From JAJDXW01 sp965202895 (GTDB lineage Bacteria > Pseudomonadota > Gammaproteobacteria > HK1): DNA of 64,000 bases. Shown piece after piece: positions 45,452-54,544 of this stretch. The notes beneath the pieces are model-generated. The model did not search any database. It saw only the letters and a program-made list of their open reading frames with translations, and had not been told where the DNA came from. The stretch is taken from positions 5,022,001-5,086,000 of the forward strand of contig OZ241901.1 of the NCBI GenBank assembly GCA_965202895.1, given 5' to 3'. Position 1 is the first letter of the stretch; each line of letters opens with the position of its first letter. The translations under genes and the position numbers were made by a program.

Positions 45452-45634
45452 CCGGGGCGGCGGTCCGCCGGCCACGGGCATCGGTCGAGATCGGGAACGA
45501 TCGAACGGCCGGCCCGGCGCCGATTGAACGACCGCCTCGGGTCGCCGGCCCTTCCCTCGGGGAGAGCACTGTGTTCCCGCCGCCGCGCGCGACACCGCAC
45601 GGGGGGGGCGGGCGCGGGTCGCCGCGCGCCGCCG

Positions 45635-46243
45635 TCAGGCGAGGGTCTCGAAGTGGGCCTCGCGGGGCGGCTGCCCGCCCTCGCCGTTGATGGGCAGGAT
45701 GTCCTGCGGGCACGAGGAGAACACCACGAAGCAGTCCATCTCGGCCCGAAGGACCACGTAGTCCCCGGGGGAGCACACCGTCGGGCGGAACTCGAGCGAG
45801 TTCCGGTCTTCGCCGACCGGGATGTTCATGAAGACGTTCCACGAGCCGGACACCTGGAAGGGCGGGGTCACGCCGATCTCCGACAGCCCTTCGACCATGT
45901 TGTCCTGGCAGTTGCGGTGGTAGCCCTCGCACCCGAGGAGGTGGTAGCGGTAGCGGTCGCAGGCCGACATGAGGGTGTCGTGGACCCCGGGGCTGGTGTC
46001 TTCCGTCAGGGTGAGGATCGGACGGCGCTGGTTGGTGACGAAGACGTCGCCGACGACCACGTTGATCCGGCCGTTCCACACCCGGGTCGCCTCCATCGAC
46101 ATGAGCTCGCGGAGGTCACAGGCGTTGAACGCCCAAGCGTCGACGACCTGGGTGCCGTGGGTGTTGACGAGGCGCACGCTCGCACCCGCCTCGACCCGAA
46201 CCGCCTTGCCGTGTCCGGGCGGGATCCGCACCAGCTCTCCCAT
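45635..46243 (-). CDS. DUF1989 urea carboxylase-associated family protein
   Basis: The 202-residue protein (MGELVRIPPGHGKAVRVEAG, THGTQVVDAWAFNACDLREL, NCQDNMVEGLSEIG, FMNIPVGEDRNSLEF) matches the DUF1989 family found with urea carboxylase and amine/amide degradation genes. Conserved cysteines and histidines suggest metal binding. ATG 46243 follows the natural domain start. It stands alone, convergent with the crotonase gene. Confidence 0.85.
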   Translation of the reverse strand: MGELVRIPPGHGKAVRVEAGASVRLVNTHGTQVVDAWAFNACDLRELMSMEATRVWNGRINVVVGDVFVTNQRRPILTLTEDTSPGVHDTLMSACDRYRYHLLGCEGYHRNCQDNMVEGLSEIGVTPPFQVSGSWNVFMNIPVGEDRNSLEFRPTVCSPGDYVVLRAEMDCFVVFSSCPQDILPINGEGGQPPREAHFETLA

Positions 46244-46673
46244 TTCGCGCTCTCGGTGACAGGGTCGGGAGGCGTGGAGTGTAGCCTGCTCCGGGCGGCC
46301 GCGGCCGAGGAGCGCCGGCCGGGGCGGGCTCGTTCCGCATCGGGCATCCGGGTCGGATGGACCCCGAAGACGATCTCGGGTGAAGCCGGGTCGAAGATAC
46401 GGGTTCCTGATTACACGCGATCCCGAGCCCCGCCACGGACCGGATGGGTGGCAGATCTCGAAAGCTCGCCGGAGACGGCAAAGCGACGGCCATGCCTCCC
46501 GGAGTGGTCGTGGTTCGAAGGTCCGAACCCCGGTTTCCACCGACCGGGCGCGCAACCCGAGCTTCGTGCCCGGTCAGGTACGGGGTTGACGATTCCTGCG
46601 GCGCGGGCCGGGACGCGGCAGCGGTTCCCGGGGCCGGAAACCGGCGGAACGAAATCGTCGAGGGACGTCCCGG
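46244..46673. other. Intergenic region; nothing identified before the MITE-like element
   Basis: High-GC sequence with several short inverted repeats but no recognisable gene or RNA. Confidence 0.35.
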
Positions 46674-46851
46674 GGCAATCGCATTCGGGATTCCCGATGC
46701 GTCGTGATGGCCAGGCTGGCGTTGGCAGGGGCCGATTTCCGGGTGCGGAGCGCCGAAATCGGCCCGACGAGTCGGCTCGAAGGTCGCTTTCGGCGTCCGG
46801 CGGACGATTCCGGGCGGTGCGGACGACATGTTCCGTCAAAATGCGATTGCC
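46674..46851. mobile_element. MITE-like element, copy 1
   Basis: GGCAATCGCATTCGG at the left end and AATGCGATTGCC at 46840-46851 form terminal inverted repeats of a 178-bp segment without coding potential. An inner stem (GCCGATTTC...GAAATCGGC, near 46731-46765) is present. A second segment with the same ends lies at 54333-54507. The ends are short and no transposase is nearby, so it would need help in trans. Confidence 0.6.
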
Positions 46852-47001
46852 TTCAGGGGCGCCCCGGGGGCGCCGGCGCCGACTCCTCTCCCGGGTTAGA
46901 ATGGACCGCTTCAACCCTCTCACCGGCGCGGACCATCCCCACGGGCTCGCCTTCGCGCCGCCCGGACGCAGGACCGGATGCGGGATCGGAGTCACGCCGG
47001 C

Positions 47002-48285
47002 ATGGCCATGACGCAAGCGGAGCACACGGCGGCGAACCTTCGCCGCGCGGTCATCGTGCTCATCTGCGCGAGCGTGATCCTGCTGGTCGGGAACGGGGTG
47101 CGGACGAGCTTCGGGCTCCTCCTCGTACCCATGACCACCGACCTCGGCTGGAGCCGCGAGTCGTTCTCCCTCGCCCTCGCCATCCAGAACTTCGTCTGGG
47201 GCGCCGCCCAGCCGTTCGCCGGGGCGCTGGCGGACAAGCTCGGGGACCGCCGGGTGATCGCGGTGAGCGTGGCCCTCTATGCGACGGGACTCTTCCTCAT
47301 CGCCTTCACCTCCAGCCCCCTCGACTTCGCGGTGAACGGGGGCGTGCTCATCGGGATCGCGATGTCGGGGACGGGCATTCCGATCATGCTCTCCGTGGTG
47401 GGGCGTTCCGTCCCCGAATCGAGGCGCAGCCTCTTCCTGGGCCTCGCCGGCTCGGCGGGCGCGCTCGGTCAGGCGACGGTGGTCCACGGGGTCCAGTTCC
47501 TCGTCACGAGCGGGGGCTGGGGGTGGGCGCTGCTCATGCTCTCGGCCGCGAGCGCCGCGCTCATCCCCCTCTCCGCCGCGTTTGCCGGGCGCCTGCGCCG
47601 GCAGGCGGGATCGGCGGACGGCGCCGCCGCCTCCGCACCCCACGCGCGGGCGCCCTCCTCGCTCGAGGAGCCGTCCATGACCCGTGCGATCCGCAACGCG
47701 GGCAGGAACGACGGATTCTGGTATCTCAGCGGGGGATTCTTCGTCTGCGGCTTTCACGTGGTCTTCATCCAGACCCACCTCCCCGCGTTCATCGAGGATG
47801 CGGGGCTGTCGCCCAACCTCGCCGCCGTCAGCATCTCCGTCATCGCGATCGGCAACATCCTCGGCTCCATCATCGCCGGCGTGCTGGGGGAGCGCTACCG
47901 TAAACGAACCGTGCTCTCGGGCCTCTACTTCGGGCGGGCGGTGGTCATCGCCGCCTTCGTGCTGAGCCCCGTCAGCGAGGTCAGCGTGCTGATCTTCTCC
48001 TTCACGATCGGCCTCATGTGGCTCTCGACGGTTCCGCTCACGACCGCGCTCGTCGCCCAGCTCTTCGGCATCCGGTACCTCGCGACCCTGTTCGGCCTCG
48101 TCTTCTTCGGGCACCAGCTCGGGAGCTTCCTCGGCGCGTGGCTCGGCGGCTACGTCTACGACGCGGCGGGGAGCTACGACATCGTGTGGTGGATCGCGGT
48201 CGCCCTCGGGGTCGTGGCCGCGGCGCTCCACTGGCCGATCCGCGAGCCGCGGCCGCGGCTTCGACTGGCCGCGCAGCACGCCTGA
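47002..48285 (+). CDS. MFS transporter
   Basis: The protein of about 427 residues has twelve hydrophobic segments (such as AVIVLICASVILLVGNGVRT and LAIQNFVWGAAQPFAGALAD) and the MFS loop GALADKLGDRRVI. The ADKLGDRR motif A and the GFHVVFIQTHLPAFIEDAGL second half resemble oxalate/monocarboxylate-type exchangers. ATG 47002 (or 47008) is preferred over an upstream in-frame start. It neighbours a CoA ligase, suggesting uptake of an organic acid. Confidence 0.88.
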   Translation: MAMTQAEHTAANLRRAVIVLICASVILLVGNGVRTSFGLLLVPMTTDLGWSRESFSLALAIQNFVWGAAQPFAGALADKLGDRRVIAVSVALYATGLFLIAFTSSPLDFAVNGGVLIGIAMSGTGIPIMLSVVGRSVPESRRSLFLGLAGSAGALGQATVVHGVQFLVTSGGWGWALLMLSAASAALIPLSAAFAGRLRRQAGSADGAAASAPHARAPSSLEEPSMTRAIRNAGRNDGFWYLSGGFFVCGFHVVFIQTHLPAFIEDAGLSPNLAAVSISVIAIGNILGSIIAGVLGERYRKRTVLSGLYFGRAVVIAAFVLSPVSEVSVLIFSFTIGLMWLSTVPLTTALVAQLFGIRYLATLFGLVFFGHQLGSFLGAWLGGYVYDAAGSYDIVWWIAVALGVVAAALHWPIREPRPRLRLAAQHA

Positions 48286-48664
48286 TCCCCCACCCCTCCT
48301 CAGCCCGATCCGCCCGAACCGCCGGTTCCCGGACACCTTTCGGAGACCGGTCCTTTCGCGCCAACCGCAGGGACGCGCCCCGGCCTCCCGCCCAGCCTTT
48401 CCTCTCTCCCGGCCGCATCCGTCCGGGGGTACACTCCCTTGGTCCGGATATCTCACCGGTGTGCGTCGCGAGGGCGTCGAGACACCGTGGCGGCGGGACG
48501 CACGGACCGAAAGGCGCGGAAGGCGTAGCCTGCCTGCTCTACGTCGATGCGGATCGAGGAAGGACGGCCCGTCACCGCGAACGGATCGGCGTCCGCGCCA
48601 GCAGGGCAGTGAGACGTCCGGGCCGATCCAATCCTTGCAGCCGACGAGGGAGGTGGAGGATCCG
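48286..48664. other. Intergenic region before CoA ligase gene; nothing identified
   Basis: No gene or repeat is supported. The stretch ends with the strong ribosome binding site GAGGGAGGTGGAGG before the ligase ATG. Confidence 0.4.
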
Positions 48665-50347
48665 ATGGACGCGACGAGCATCGGCGGGACGGGGGCCGGC
48701 GGCGATTGGTGCGTCATGCTGACCCGGGAACGGATCGAGGCCGCGGACGCCGCCGGGCACTGGCCGAACCTGACCGCCGGCGACTATCTGGACGAGGCCC
48801 TCCGCCGCCACCCGGACAAGGTCTTCGTCACCGACTACAGGGCCGAATCGGGCGCCCGCACCACCCTCTCCTACCGCGACCTCGACCGGCTCTCGCGCCG
48901 GATCGGGGCGGGGCTCGCCGCCCACGGCATCGGCAAGGGGGACGTGGTGGCGTTCCAGCTCCCCAACTGGTGGGAGTTCGCGGCGATCCACCTCGCGTGC
49001 GTGCGCATCGGCGCCATCTCGAACCCCCTGATGCCGATCTTCCGGGCCCGCGAGCTCGAATTCATGCTGTCGTTCGCGGAGACCCGCGCGCTCTTCATCC
49101 CGCGCGCCTTCCGCGGGTTCGAGTACGAGCCGATGGTCGAAGGTCTTCGCGCGAGGCTGCCCCGCCTCGACCACGTCTTCGTGCTGGGGGGCGAGGGCGG
49201 GAACGCGTTCGAGACCGCCCTTCTCGACGAGCGCTGGGAGGACGAGATCGATACCCGGGCGCTCTTCGACGAGCGGCGGGCCGATCCGAACGAGGTGATC
49301 GAGATCTGCTACACCTCCGGGACCACCGGGCAGCCGAAGGGGGTGATGCACACCAGCAACACGCTTGCCGCGTGCGTCGGGATCGGGCCCGGCCGGCTCG
49401 CCCTCGGCCCCGACACCGTGGTGCTCATGGCGTCGCCCCTCGCTCACCAGACCGGCTACCTCTACGGGTTCCTGATGCCGATCCGGATCGGCGCCCGCAC
49501 CGTCCTGCAGGACGTCTGGGATCCGGCCGCCGCCGCTCGCATCATCCACGACGAGCAGGCCACGTTCACGATCGGGGCGACCCCGTTCCTCGCCGACCTC
49601 GCCCACACCGACGCGCTGGAGCGCTATCCGACCACCTCGCTCGAGATCTTCGCCACCGCCGGCGCCCCGGTTCCCCGCGTGCTCGTGCAGACCGCGACGG
49701 AGCGGCTCGGCACGTGCGTCGTCGCCGGCTGGGGCATGAGCGAGAACGGGCTCGTCACCTGCACCCTGCCGGACGACCCGCCGGAGAAGATCTTCGGGAC
49801 CGACGGCGGGCCCTGGTCCGGGATGGAGGTCCGGGTGGTGGACGGCACGCGCAAACCCGTGCCGCCGGGCGTACCCGGCGACCTCCAGGCACGGGGGGCG
49901 GCGAACTTCGTCGGCTACCTCAAGCGTCCGGAAGCCTGTGCGACGGACGAGGACGGCTGGTTCGACACCGGCGACATCGCGACGATGGACGAGGGCGGCT
50001 ATATCCGCATCACGAGCCGCGCCAAGGACATCATCATCCGCGGGGGCGAGAACGTGCCCGTGGTCGAGGTGGAGGAGCTTCTCTACCGGCACCGGGCGGT
50101 GCGCGACGCCGCGATCGTCGCGATGCCCGACCCCCGCCTCGGGGAGCGGGGCTGCCTCTTCGTCACCCTGCGGCCCGGAGAGTCCCTCGACTTCGAGGCC
50201 ATGCAACGCCATCTCGAGGAGCAGCAGCTCGCCAAGCAGTACTGGCCGGAGCGCCTCGAGGTCATCGACGAGATGCCGCGCACCCCGAGCGGCAAGATCC
50301 GGAAGTTCAAGCTGCGCGAGATCGCGGCCGCCTACGGGCCGCCGTAG
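48665..50347 (+). CDS. AMP-dependent acyl-CoA ligase (cyclohexanecarboxylate-CoA-ligase-like)
   Basis: The 560-residue ANL enzyme has CYTSGTTGQPKGVMHT (P-loop-like, near residue 218), VVAGWGMSENGLVTC, DGWFDTGDIATMDEGGYIRI, RAKDIIIRGGENV and the catalytic Lys in PRTPSGKIRKFKL. It activates a carboxylic acid to its acyl-CoA. SPLAHQTGYLYGF resembles the cyclohexanecarboxylate/long-chain ligase branch. ATG 48665 follows a strong SD. Confidence 0.92.
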   Translation: MDATSIGGTGAGGDWCVMLTRERIEAADAAGHWPNLTAGDYLDEALRRHPDKVFVTDYRAESGARTTLSYRDLDRLSRRIGAGLAAHGIGKGDVVAFQLPNWWEFAAIHLACVRIGAISNPLMPIFRARELEFMLSFAETRALFIPRAFRGFEYEPMVEGLRARLPRLDHVFVLGGEGGNAFETALLDERWEDEIDTRALFDERRADPNEVIEICYTSGTTGQPKGVMHTSNTLAACVGIGPGRLALGPDTVVLMASPLAHQTGYLYGFLMPIRIGARTVLQDVWDPAAAARIIHDEQATFTIGATPFLADLAHTDALERYPTTSLEIFATAGAPVPRVLVQTATERLGTCVVAGWGMSENGLVTCTLPDDPPEKIFGTDGGPWSGMEVRVVDGTRKPVPPGVPGDLQARGAANFVGYLKRPEACATDEDGWFDTGDIATMDEGGYIRITSRAKDIIIRGGENVPVVEVEELLYRHRAVRDAAIVAMPDPRLGERGCLFVTLRPGESLDFEAMQRHLEEQQLAKQYWPERLEVIDEMPRTPSGKIRKFKLREIAAAYGPP

Positions 50348-50543
50348 CCGGCGGGCACGGAGGGCGGGCCGCCGAGCCTCCCGGCCTGCCGCCGACCAGG
50401 ACGCGGTTCACACGGTTCGCCGTGCGCGCTCCGGCCGGCGGGCCGGAAGTGCGGCCCGCCGGCAAAGACGGGGGCCGGGCGCGCATGGAGGGAGGCGGCG
50501 CGCCAGCTTCCTCGCTCCGGCAGGCAGTGGGCCAGCGTGGACG

Positions 50544-51590
50544 TCACCAGGCCGTGGCGTAGCCCCGGAAGGCGGTGGGCAGGCGGCGGACGTCCTGGAT
50601 CAGGTCCGGTGGCAGGACCGGCCGCATGTCCATCGAGAGACTGGAATAGACCGTATCCGCCGCGCCGCCGAAGCGCTGCTCGACGGCCGCGGCGAGCTCG
50701 TCGTGGCGGCCCACCGCGGCGAACAGGCGCACCGTGTCGTCGTCGACCTCCGCGGCGATCCGGTTCCATGCCCCCTCCTTGGTCATCCGGTTGAGCTTGC
50801 ACCCGAGGTCCCCGAGGCCGTGCAGGTCGAGCACCGGCCAGTAGCCCGGCGTCGAGCCGTAGAACGCGACCCGGTACCGCACCCATTCGACGGCCTTCGC
50901 GACCTCCTCGTCGGTCGCCCCGGTGGCGACGAAGCCCCCGCCGGTGACCTCGAAGCACTCCCGCTTCCGCCCAGTCCGCGCCATGCCTTCCTCGATGAGC
51001 GGCAGGCAGACCTCCTCGAGATACCGGCGCGTACAGAAGCCGTGCAGGCGCACCCCGTCCGCGACCTCGCCGGCCAGCCGGAGCGAGTGCCGGCCGACCG
51101 CCGCGAGGGTGATCGGGACCATCGGCTGGCCCGTGGAGCCCGGCGTGAAGTTGGGGGTCATGAGGGTGAAGGTGTAGTGCCGGCCCTCGAAACGCAGCCG
51201 CTCGCCGGTCTCCCAACACCGCCAGATCGCCCGGAGCGCCTGCACGTACTCGCGAAGGCGGGGCGCCGGCGCCGACCACGACACCGAGAACCGTTTCTCG
51301 ATATGGGGGCGGATCTGCGGCCCGAGACCGAGCACGAAGCGACCCCGGGAGGCGTTCTGAAGGTCCCAGCCGGTGCTCGCGACCACCATCGGGCTCCGTG
51401 GAAAGGCGATGGCGACCGCGGTGCCGAGCTCGATCCGCGTCGAAGCGCCGGCCGCGACGGCCAGCGCGAGGAAGGGGTCGTGGCGGTTCTCCATCGTCAC
51501 CGCCCCGTCGAAGCCGGCGGCCTCCGCCGCGGCCACCGCGGCCGGCACGTCATCGAGATCGTTCTGAGGCAGGGTGGTCAGGATGCGCAT
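50544..51590 (-). CDS. LLM-class (TIGR03617-type, F420-linked) oxidoreductase
   Basis: The 348-residue protein is a luciferase-like TIM barrel (MRILTTLPQNDLDDVPAAVA, GTAVAIAFPRSPMVVASTGW, RGRFVLGLGPQIRPHIEKRF, PITLAAVGRHSLRLAGEVAD). GLGPQIRPHIEKRF and the overall layout match the TIGR03617 group, usually annotated as F420-dependent. Whether this organism makes F420 cannot be seen here, and FMN is an alternative cofactor. Confidence 0.88.
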   Translation of the reverse strand: MRILTTLPQNDLDDVPAAVAAAEAAGFDGAVTMENRHDPFLALAVAAGASTRIELGTAVAIAFPRSPMVVASTGWDLQNASRGRFVLGLGPQIRPHIEKRFSVSWSAPAPRLREYVQALRAIWRCWETGERLRFEGRHYTFTLMTPNFTPGSTGQPMVPITLAAVGRHSLRLAGEVADGVRLHGFCTRRYLEEVCLPLIEEGMARTGRKRECFEVTGGGFVATGATDEEVAKAVEWVRYRVAFYGSTPGYWPVLDLHGLGDLGCKLNRMTKEGAWNRIAAEVDDDTVRLFAAVGRHDELAAAVEQRFGGAADTVYSSLSMDMRPVLPPDLIQDVRRLPTAFRGYATAW

Positions 51591-52004
51591 CGAAGTTCGA
51601 GCCTCCTGGTCGGAGGCGCCGGGCGCCGGCGCCCATGCCGGATTCTACGATGAGCCCGGCGCCGGTCCGGCGCGGGACCCCGCCCCGACAGAGCCCCGCG
51701 GATCTCCCGGGGCCACGTGCTCCCGCCGAGGCCGGCGGAGTCCATCGAATGGCCGTGGGTTCCGCGCAGAATCCATACCCATCCTTGCAGGCCGTTCTCC
51801 CGGATCGGCACAGCTCCATCGACGAGGCCTCACGGGCGCACGGCGGCGGTGGGGGGAATACAATCCGCTCCGCCCCGGAAGCGTCGAGCGGAACACACCC
51901 CGCGCGCGGGCCGGGGCGGACGCTTCGGCTTCAGTATCCGTGCCCGGGCGGTGAACGCACCCCGTGCGGGGCCGGGGGGGACGGCCGGGGAGAGGAACGA
52001 GCGA
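51591..52004. other. Intergenic region between divergent LLM and hyuA genes
   Basis: 414 bp without a recognisable gene or repeat; it should hold two divergent promoters. Only the SD (GGGGAGAGGAACGAG) of hyuA is clear. Confidence 0.4.
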
Positions 52005-54185
52005 ATGGGCTGGCGGATCGGGATCGACATCGGCGGGACGTTCACCGACGTCGCGGTGCTCGACGAGGCGAGCGGGCGGGCGGGGATCGCCAAGGTCTCG
52101 ACGACGCCGGGCGACTTCGGGGCGGCGGTCGTCGAGGGTACGCGCGCGGCGATGGACGAGTACCGGATCACGCCGGATACGGTCACCCTCCTCTCCCACG
52201 CCACGACCATCGTCACCAACGCCCTACTCGAGTCGAAGGGCGCCGACGTCGCGCTCGTCGCGACCCGCGGATTCCGCGACGTGCTCGAGCTCCGGCGCTC
52301 CGCCCGCGCCGACCTCTACGACCTCTTCCAGGACGCTCCCGCGGTGCTCGTCCCCCGCCGGCGGCGGTTCGAGGTCACCGAGCGGATCGACGCCCAGGGC
52401 GAGGTCGTCACCCCCCTCGACGACGCGGAGGTCGATGCGCTCATCGGCGCGATCCGGGGGCTCGGGAGCGTGGATGCCATCGCGGTCTGCCTCATGTTCT
52501 CGTTCCTGAACGACGTCCACGAGCAGCGGATCGGCGAAGGGCTGCGGGCGGCCATCCCCGGCGTTCCGGTGTTCCTCTCGAGCGAAGTCCTCCCGGAGAT
52601 CCGCGAGTTCGAGCGCACGAGCACGACCGCCGTCTGCGCCTACGTCGGACCGGTCCTCGCCTCCTATCTCGAACGGCTGGAGGCTGCCCTCGCCGGGCTC
52701 GGGCTTCCCCGGCTCCACGTCATGGGGTCGAGCGGCGGGGTCCTCGACGTGGCCGAGGCGCTCCGGATGCCCGCCGCCGCCGTCGAGTCGGGACCCGCGG
52801 CCGGGGTCATCGCCGCGCAGCGGCTCGGCGACCGGATCGGCCGCGCGAACCTCATCTCCTTCGACATGGGGGGGACCACCGCCAAGGCGAGCCTCATCGA
52901 GAACGGCCGGATCGAGACCACTTCCGAGTACGAGGTCGGCGGGCAGGGCAACGTCGGGCGCTGGCTGCACGGCACCGGCCACCCCATCCGCGTGCCGGTC
53001 ATCGATCTCGCGGAGGTGAGCGCGGGCGGCGGCAGCATCGCCTGGATCGATCCGGGCGGGGCGCTCCGGGTCGGCCCCGAGAGCGCGGGGGCGGAGCCCG
53101 GCCCTGCCTGCTACGGCCGCGGAGGGGACCGGCCGACGGTGACGGACGCGAACGTCGTGCTCGGGTACCTGAGCCGGACCCATCTTCTCGGCGGCCGGCT
53201 CCCGATCGACGCGGCGGCGTCCGAGGCCGCGGTCCGCGCCCACGTGGCGGACCCCCTCGGATACGGGGTCAGGGAGGCGGCGGCCGGCATCGTCAGGGTC
53301 GTCAACCACGGAATGGCGGAGGCTCTGCGCATCGTGTCGGTCGAGCGCGGGCACGATGCGCGCGGGTTCACCCTGGTGGCCTTCGGCGGGGCGGGTCCGG
53401 TTCATGCCGCGGCGCTCGCGGAGGAGCTGGACGTCCCCGAGGTCATCGTGCCTCCCATCCCCGGGGGCTTCTCCGCCCTCGGGCTCGTCGCCACGGATCT
53501 TCGCCGTGACTGGTCGCACACGTTCTACGCCCCCCTCGAGTCGATCGACCTCGACGCGCTCAACCGCCGGGTCGAGGACCTCGAAGGAAGGGCCGCGGCC
53601 ATGCTCCGCGGGGCGGGCATCCCGGAGCCCGAGCGCGCGATCGAACGGGCCGCGGACTGCCGCTACGTCAAGCAGGCCTACGAGCTCACCGTGCCGCTCG
53701 CGGGCGGAACGATCACCCGCGAGAGCCTGGAAGGGCTCGCGGGCGAGTTTCACGCCCGGCACCTGCGGACCTACGGGCACGAGAACCCCGGTGAATCCGT
53801 GCAGATGGTGAACGTGCGGGTGACCGCGACCGGGCGGATGCCCCGGGTTGCGTTCCACGCCCGGCCGGAAGGGGAGGGGGCGTCCTCCACCCCATCCGCG
53901 CCGGGCCGGGCGGAGCGGGAGGTCTGGTTCGGGGAGCCGGTCCGTTGCCCGGTCATCGGCCGCTACGACCTGCCCCCGGCGGGTTCCGGAGACGGTTCGG
54001 GCGCTGCCGCGGGCGCCGGTGCAGGTGCGCGCGACCGCACCGCCGGACCCGGCCGGCCCGGCCCGGTCATCGTCGAGGAGATGGACTGCACGGTGGTGGT
54101 CCCTCCCGGCTGGAACGCCGCCCTCGACGAGCGGGGGTTCATCCTGATGACGCGGAACGGGAACGGCGGGGAGGGAGCAGGATGA
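52005..54185 (+). CDS. hyuA: Hydantoinase A/oxoprolinase family protein (locus 2)
   Basis: The 726-residue protein begins MGWRIGIDIGGTFTDVAVLD and has ERTSTTAVCAYVGPVLASYL, ISFDMGGTTAKASLIENG, VSAGGGSIAWID and LVAFGGAGPVHAAALAEELD, typical of HyuA. It is clearly different in sequence from the locus 1 HyuA and has only a short Gly/Ala linker near residues 660-690 (GDGSGAAAGAGAGARD). ATG 52005 starts directly at the domain. It is separated from hyuB by 359 bp that contain a MITE-like element. Confidence 0.92.
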   Translation: MGWRIGIDIGGTFTDVAVLDEASGRAGIAKVSTTPGDFGAAVVEGTRAAMDEYRITPDTVTLLSHATTIVTNALLESKGADVALVATRGFRDVLELRRSARADLYDLFQDAPAVLVPRRRRFEVTERIDAQGEVVTPLDDAEVDALIGAIRGLGSVDAIAVCLMFSFLNDVHEQRIGEGLRAAIPGVPVFLSSEVLPEIREFERTSTTAVCAYVGPVLASYLERLEAALAGLGLPRLHVMGSSGGVLDVAEALRMPAAAVESGPAAGVIAAQRLGDRIGRANLISFDMGGTTAKASLIENGRIETTSEYEVGGQGNVGRWLHGTGHPIRVPVIDLAEVSAGGGSIAWIDPGGALRVGPESAGAEPGPACYGRGGDRPTVTDANVVLGYLSRTHLLGGRLPIDAAASEAAVRAHVADPLGYGVREAAAGIVRVVNHGMAEALRIVSVERGHDARGFTLVAFGGAGPVHAAALAEELDVPEVIVPPIPGGFSALGLVATDLRRDWSHTFYAPLESIDLDALNRRVEDLEGRAAAMLRGAGIPEPERAIERAADCRYVKQAYELTVPLAGGTITRESLEGLAGEFHARHLRTYGHENPGESVQMVNVRVTATGRMPRVAFHARPEGEGASSTPSAPGRAEREVWFGEPVRCPVIGRYDLPPAGSGDGSGAAAGAGAGARDRTAGPGRPGPVIVEEMDCTVVVPPGWNAALDERGFILMTRNGNGGEGAG

Positions 54186-54332
54186 GGCCGGGGCCTCTCT
54201 CGCCGCGGCCCGCGCCCGCCGCCCGTGCCCGCACGGTGCGGGGCCGCGCCGGAGCGAGGCCGGACCTCCGGACGGAACCCCGGGCGGCCAGAGCCGGTCG
54301 CGACGAGGGAGCCCGGAACGCCCCGCCCCCAA

Positions 54333-54507
54333 GGCAATCGCATTCGGACATGAAATGTCGTTTCCGGGCCGCCAAACCAGCCGGACCAGCCGTAGATGAA
54401 CCCTTGGGACGCCGCCCAGTCCGCCTCGGTGTTCCCCGAAGGCGAAATCGGCTCGAAACAGGCTTGGTAATCGCCTCGACGCTCGGAAGTCTCGAATGCG
54501 ATTGTCC
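54333..54507. mobile_element. MITE-like element, copy 2, between hyuA and hyuB
   Basis: GGCAATCGCATTCGG at 54333 and CGAATGCGATTGTCC at 54493-54507 form terminal inverted repeats of a 175-bp non-coding segment. Its ends match copy 1 at 46674-46851; the interior is only weakly alike (GAAATCGGCTCGAA is shared in part). It splits what is normally a contiguous hyuAB pair. Confidence 0.65.
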
Positions 54508-54544
54508 TGCCCCGCCCCTCGCGAGACAGACGGGAGCGACTGAA

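Noticed and set aside
46520..46560. Possible tRNA T-arm-like sequence (GGTTCGAAGGTCCGAACC)
   Set aside because: No acceptor, D or anticodon stems could be placed around it.
46411..48717. 768-residue minus-strand frame opposite the MFS gene
   Set aside because: Composition is E/R/P/H-rich low complexity with no motif, and the plus-strand MFS frame is convincing.
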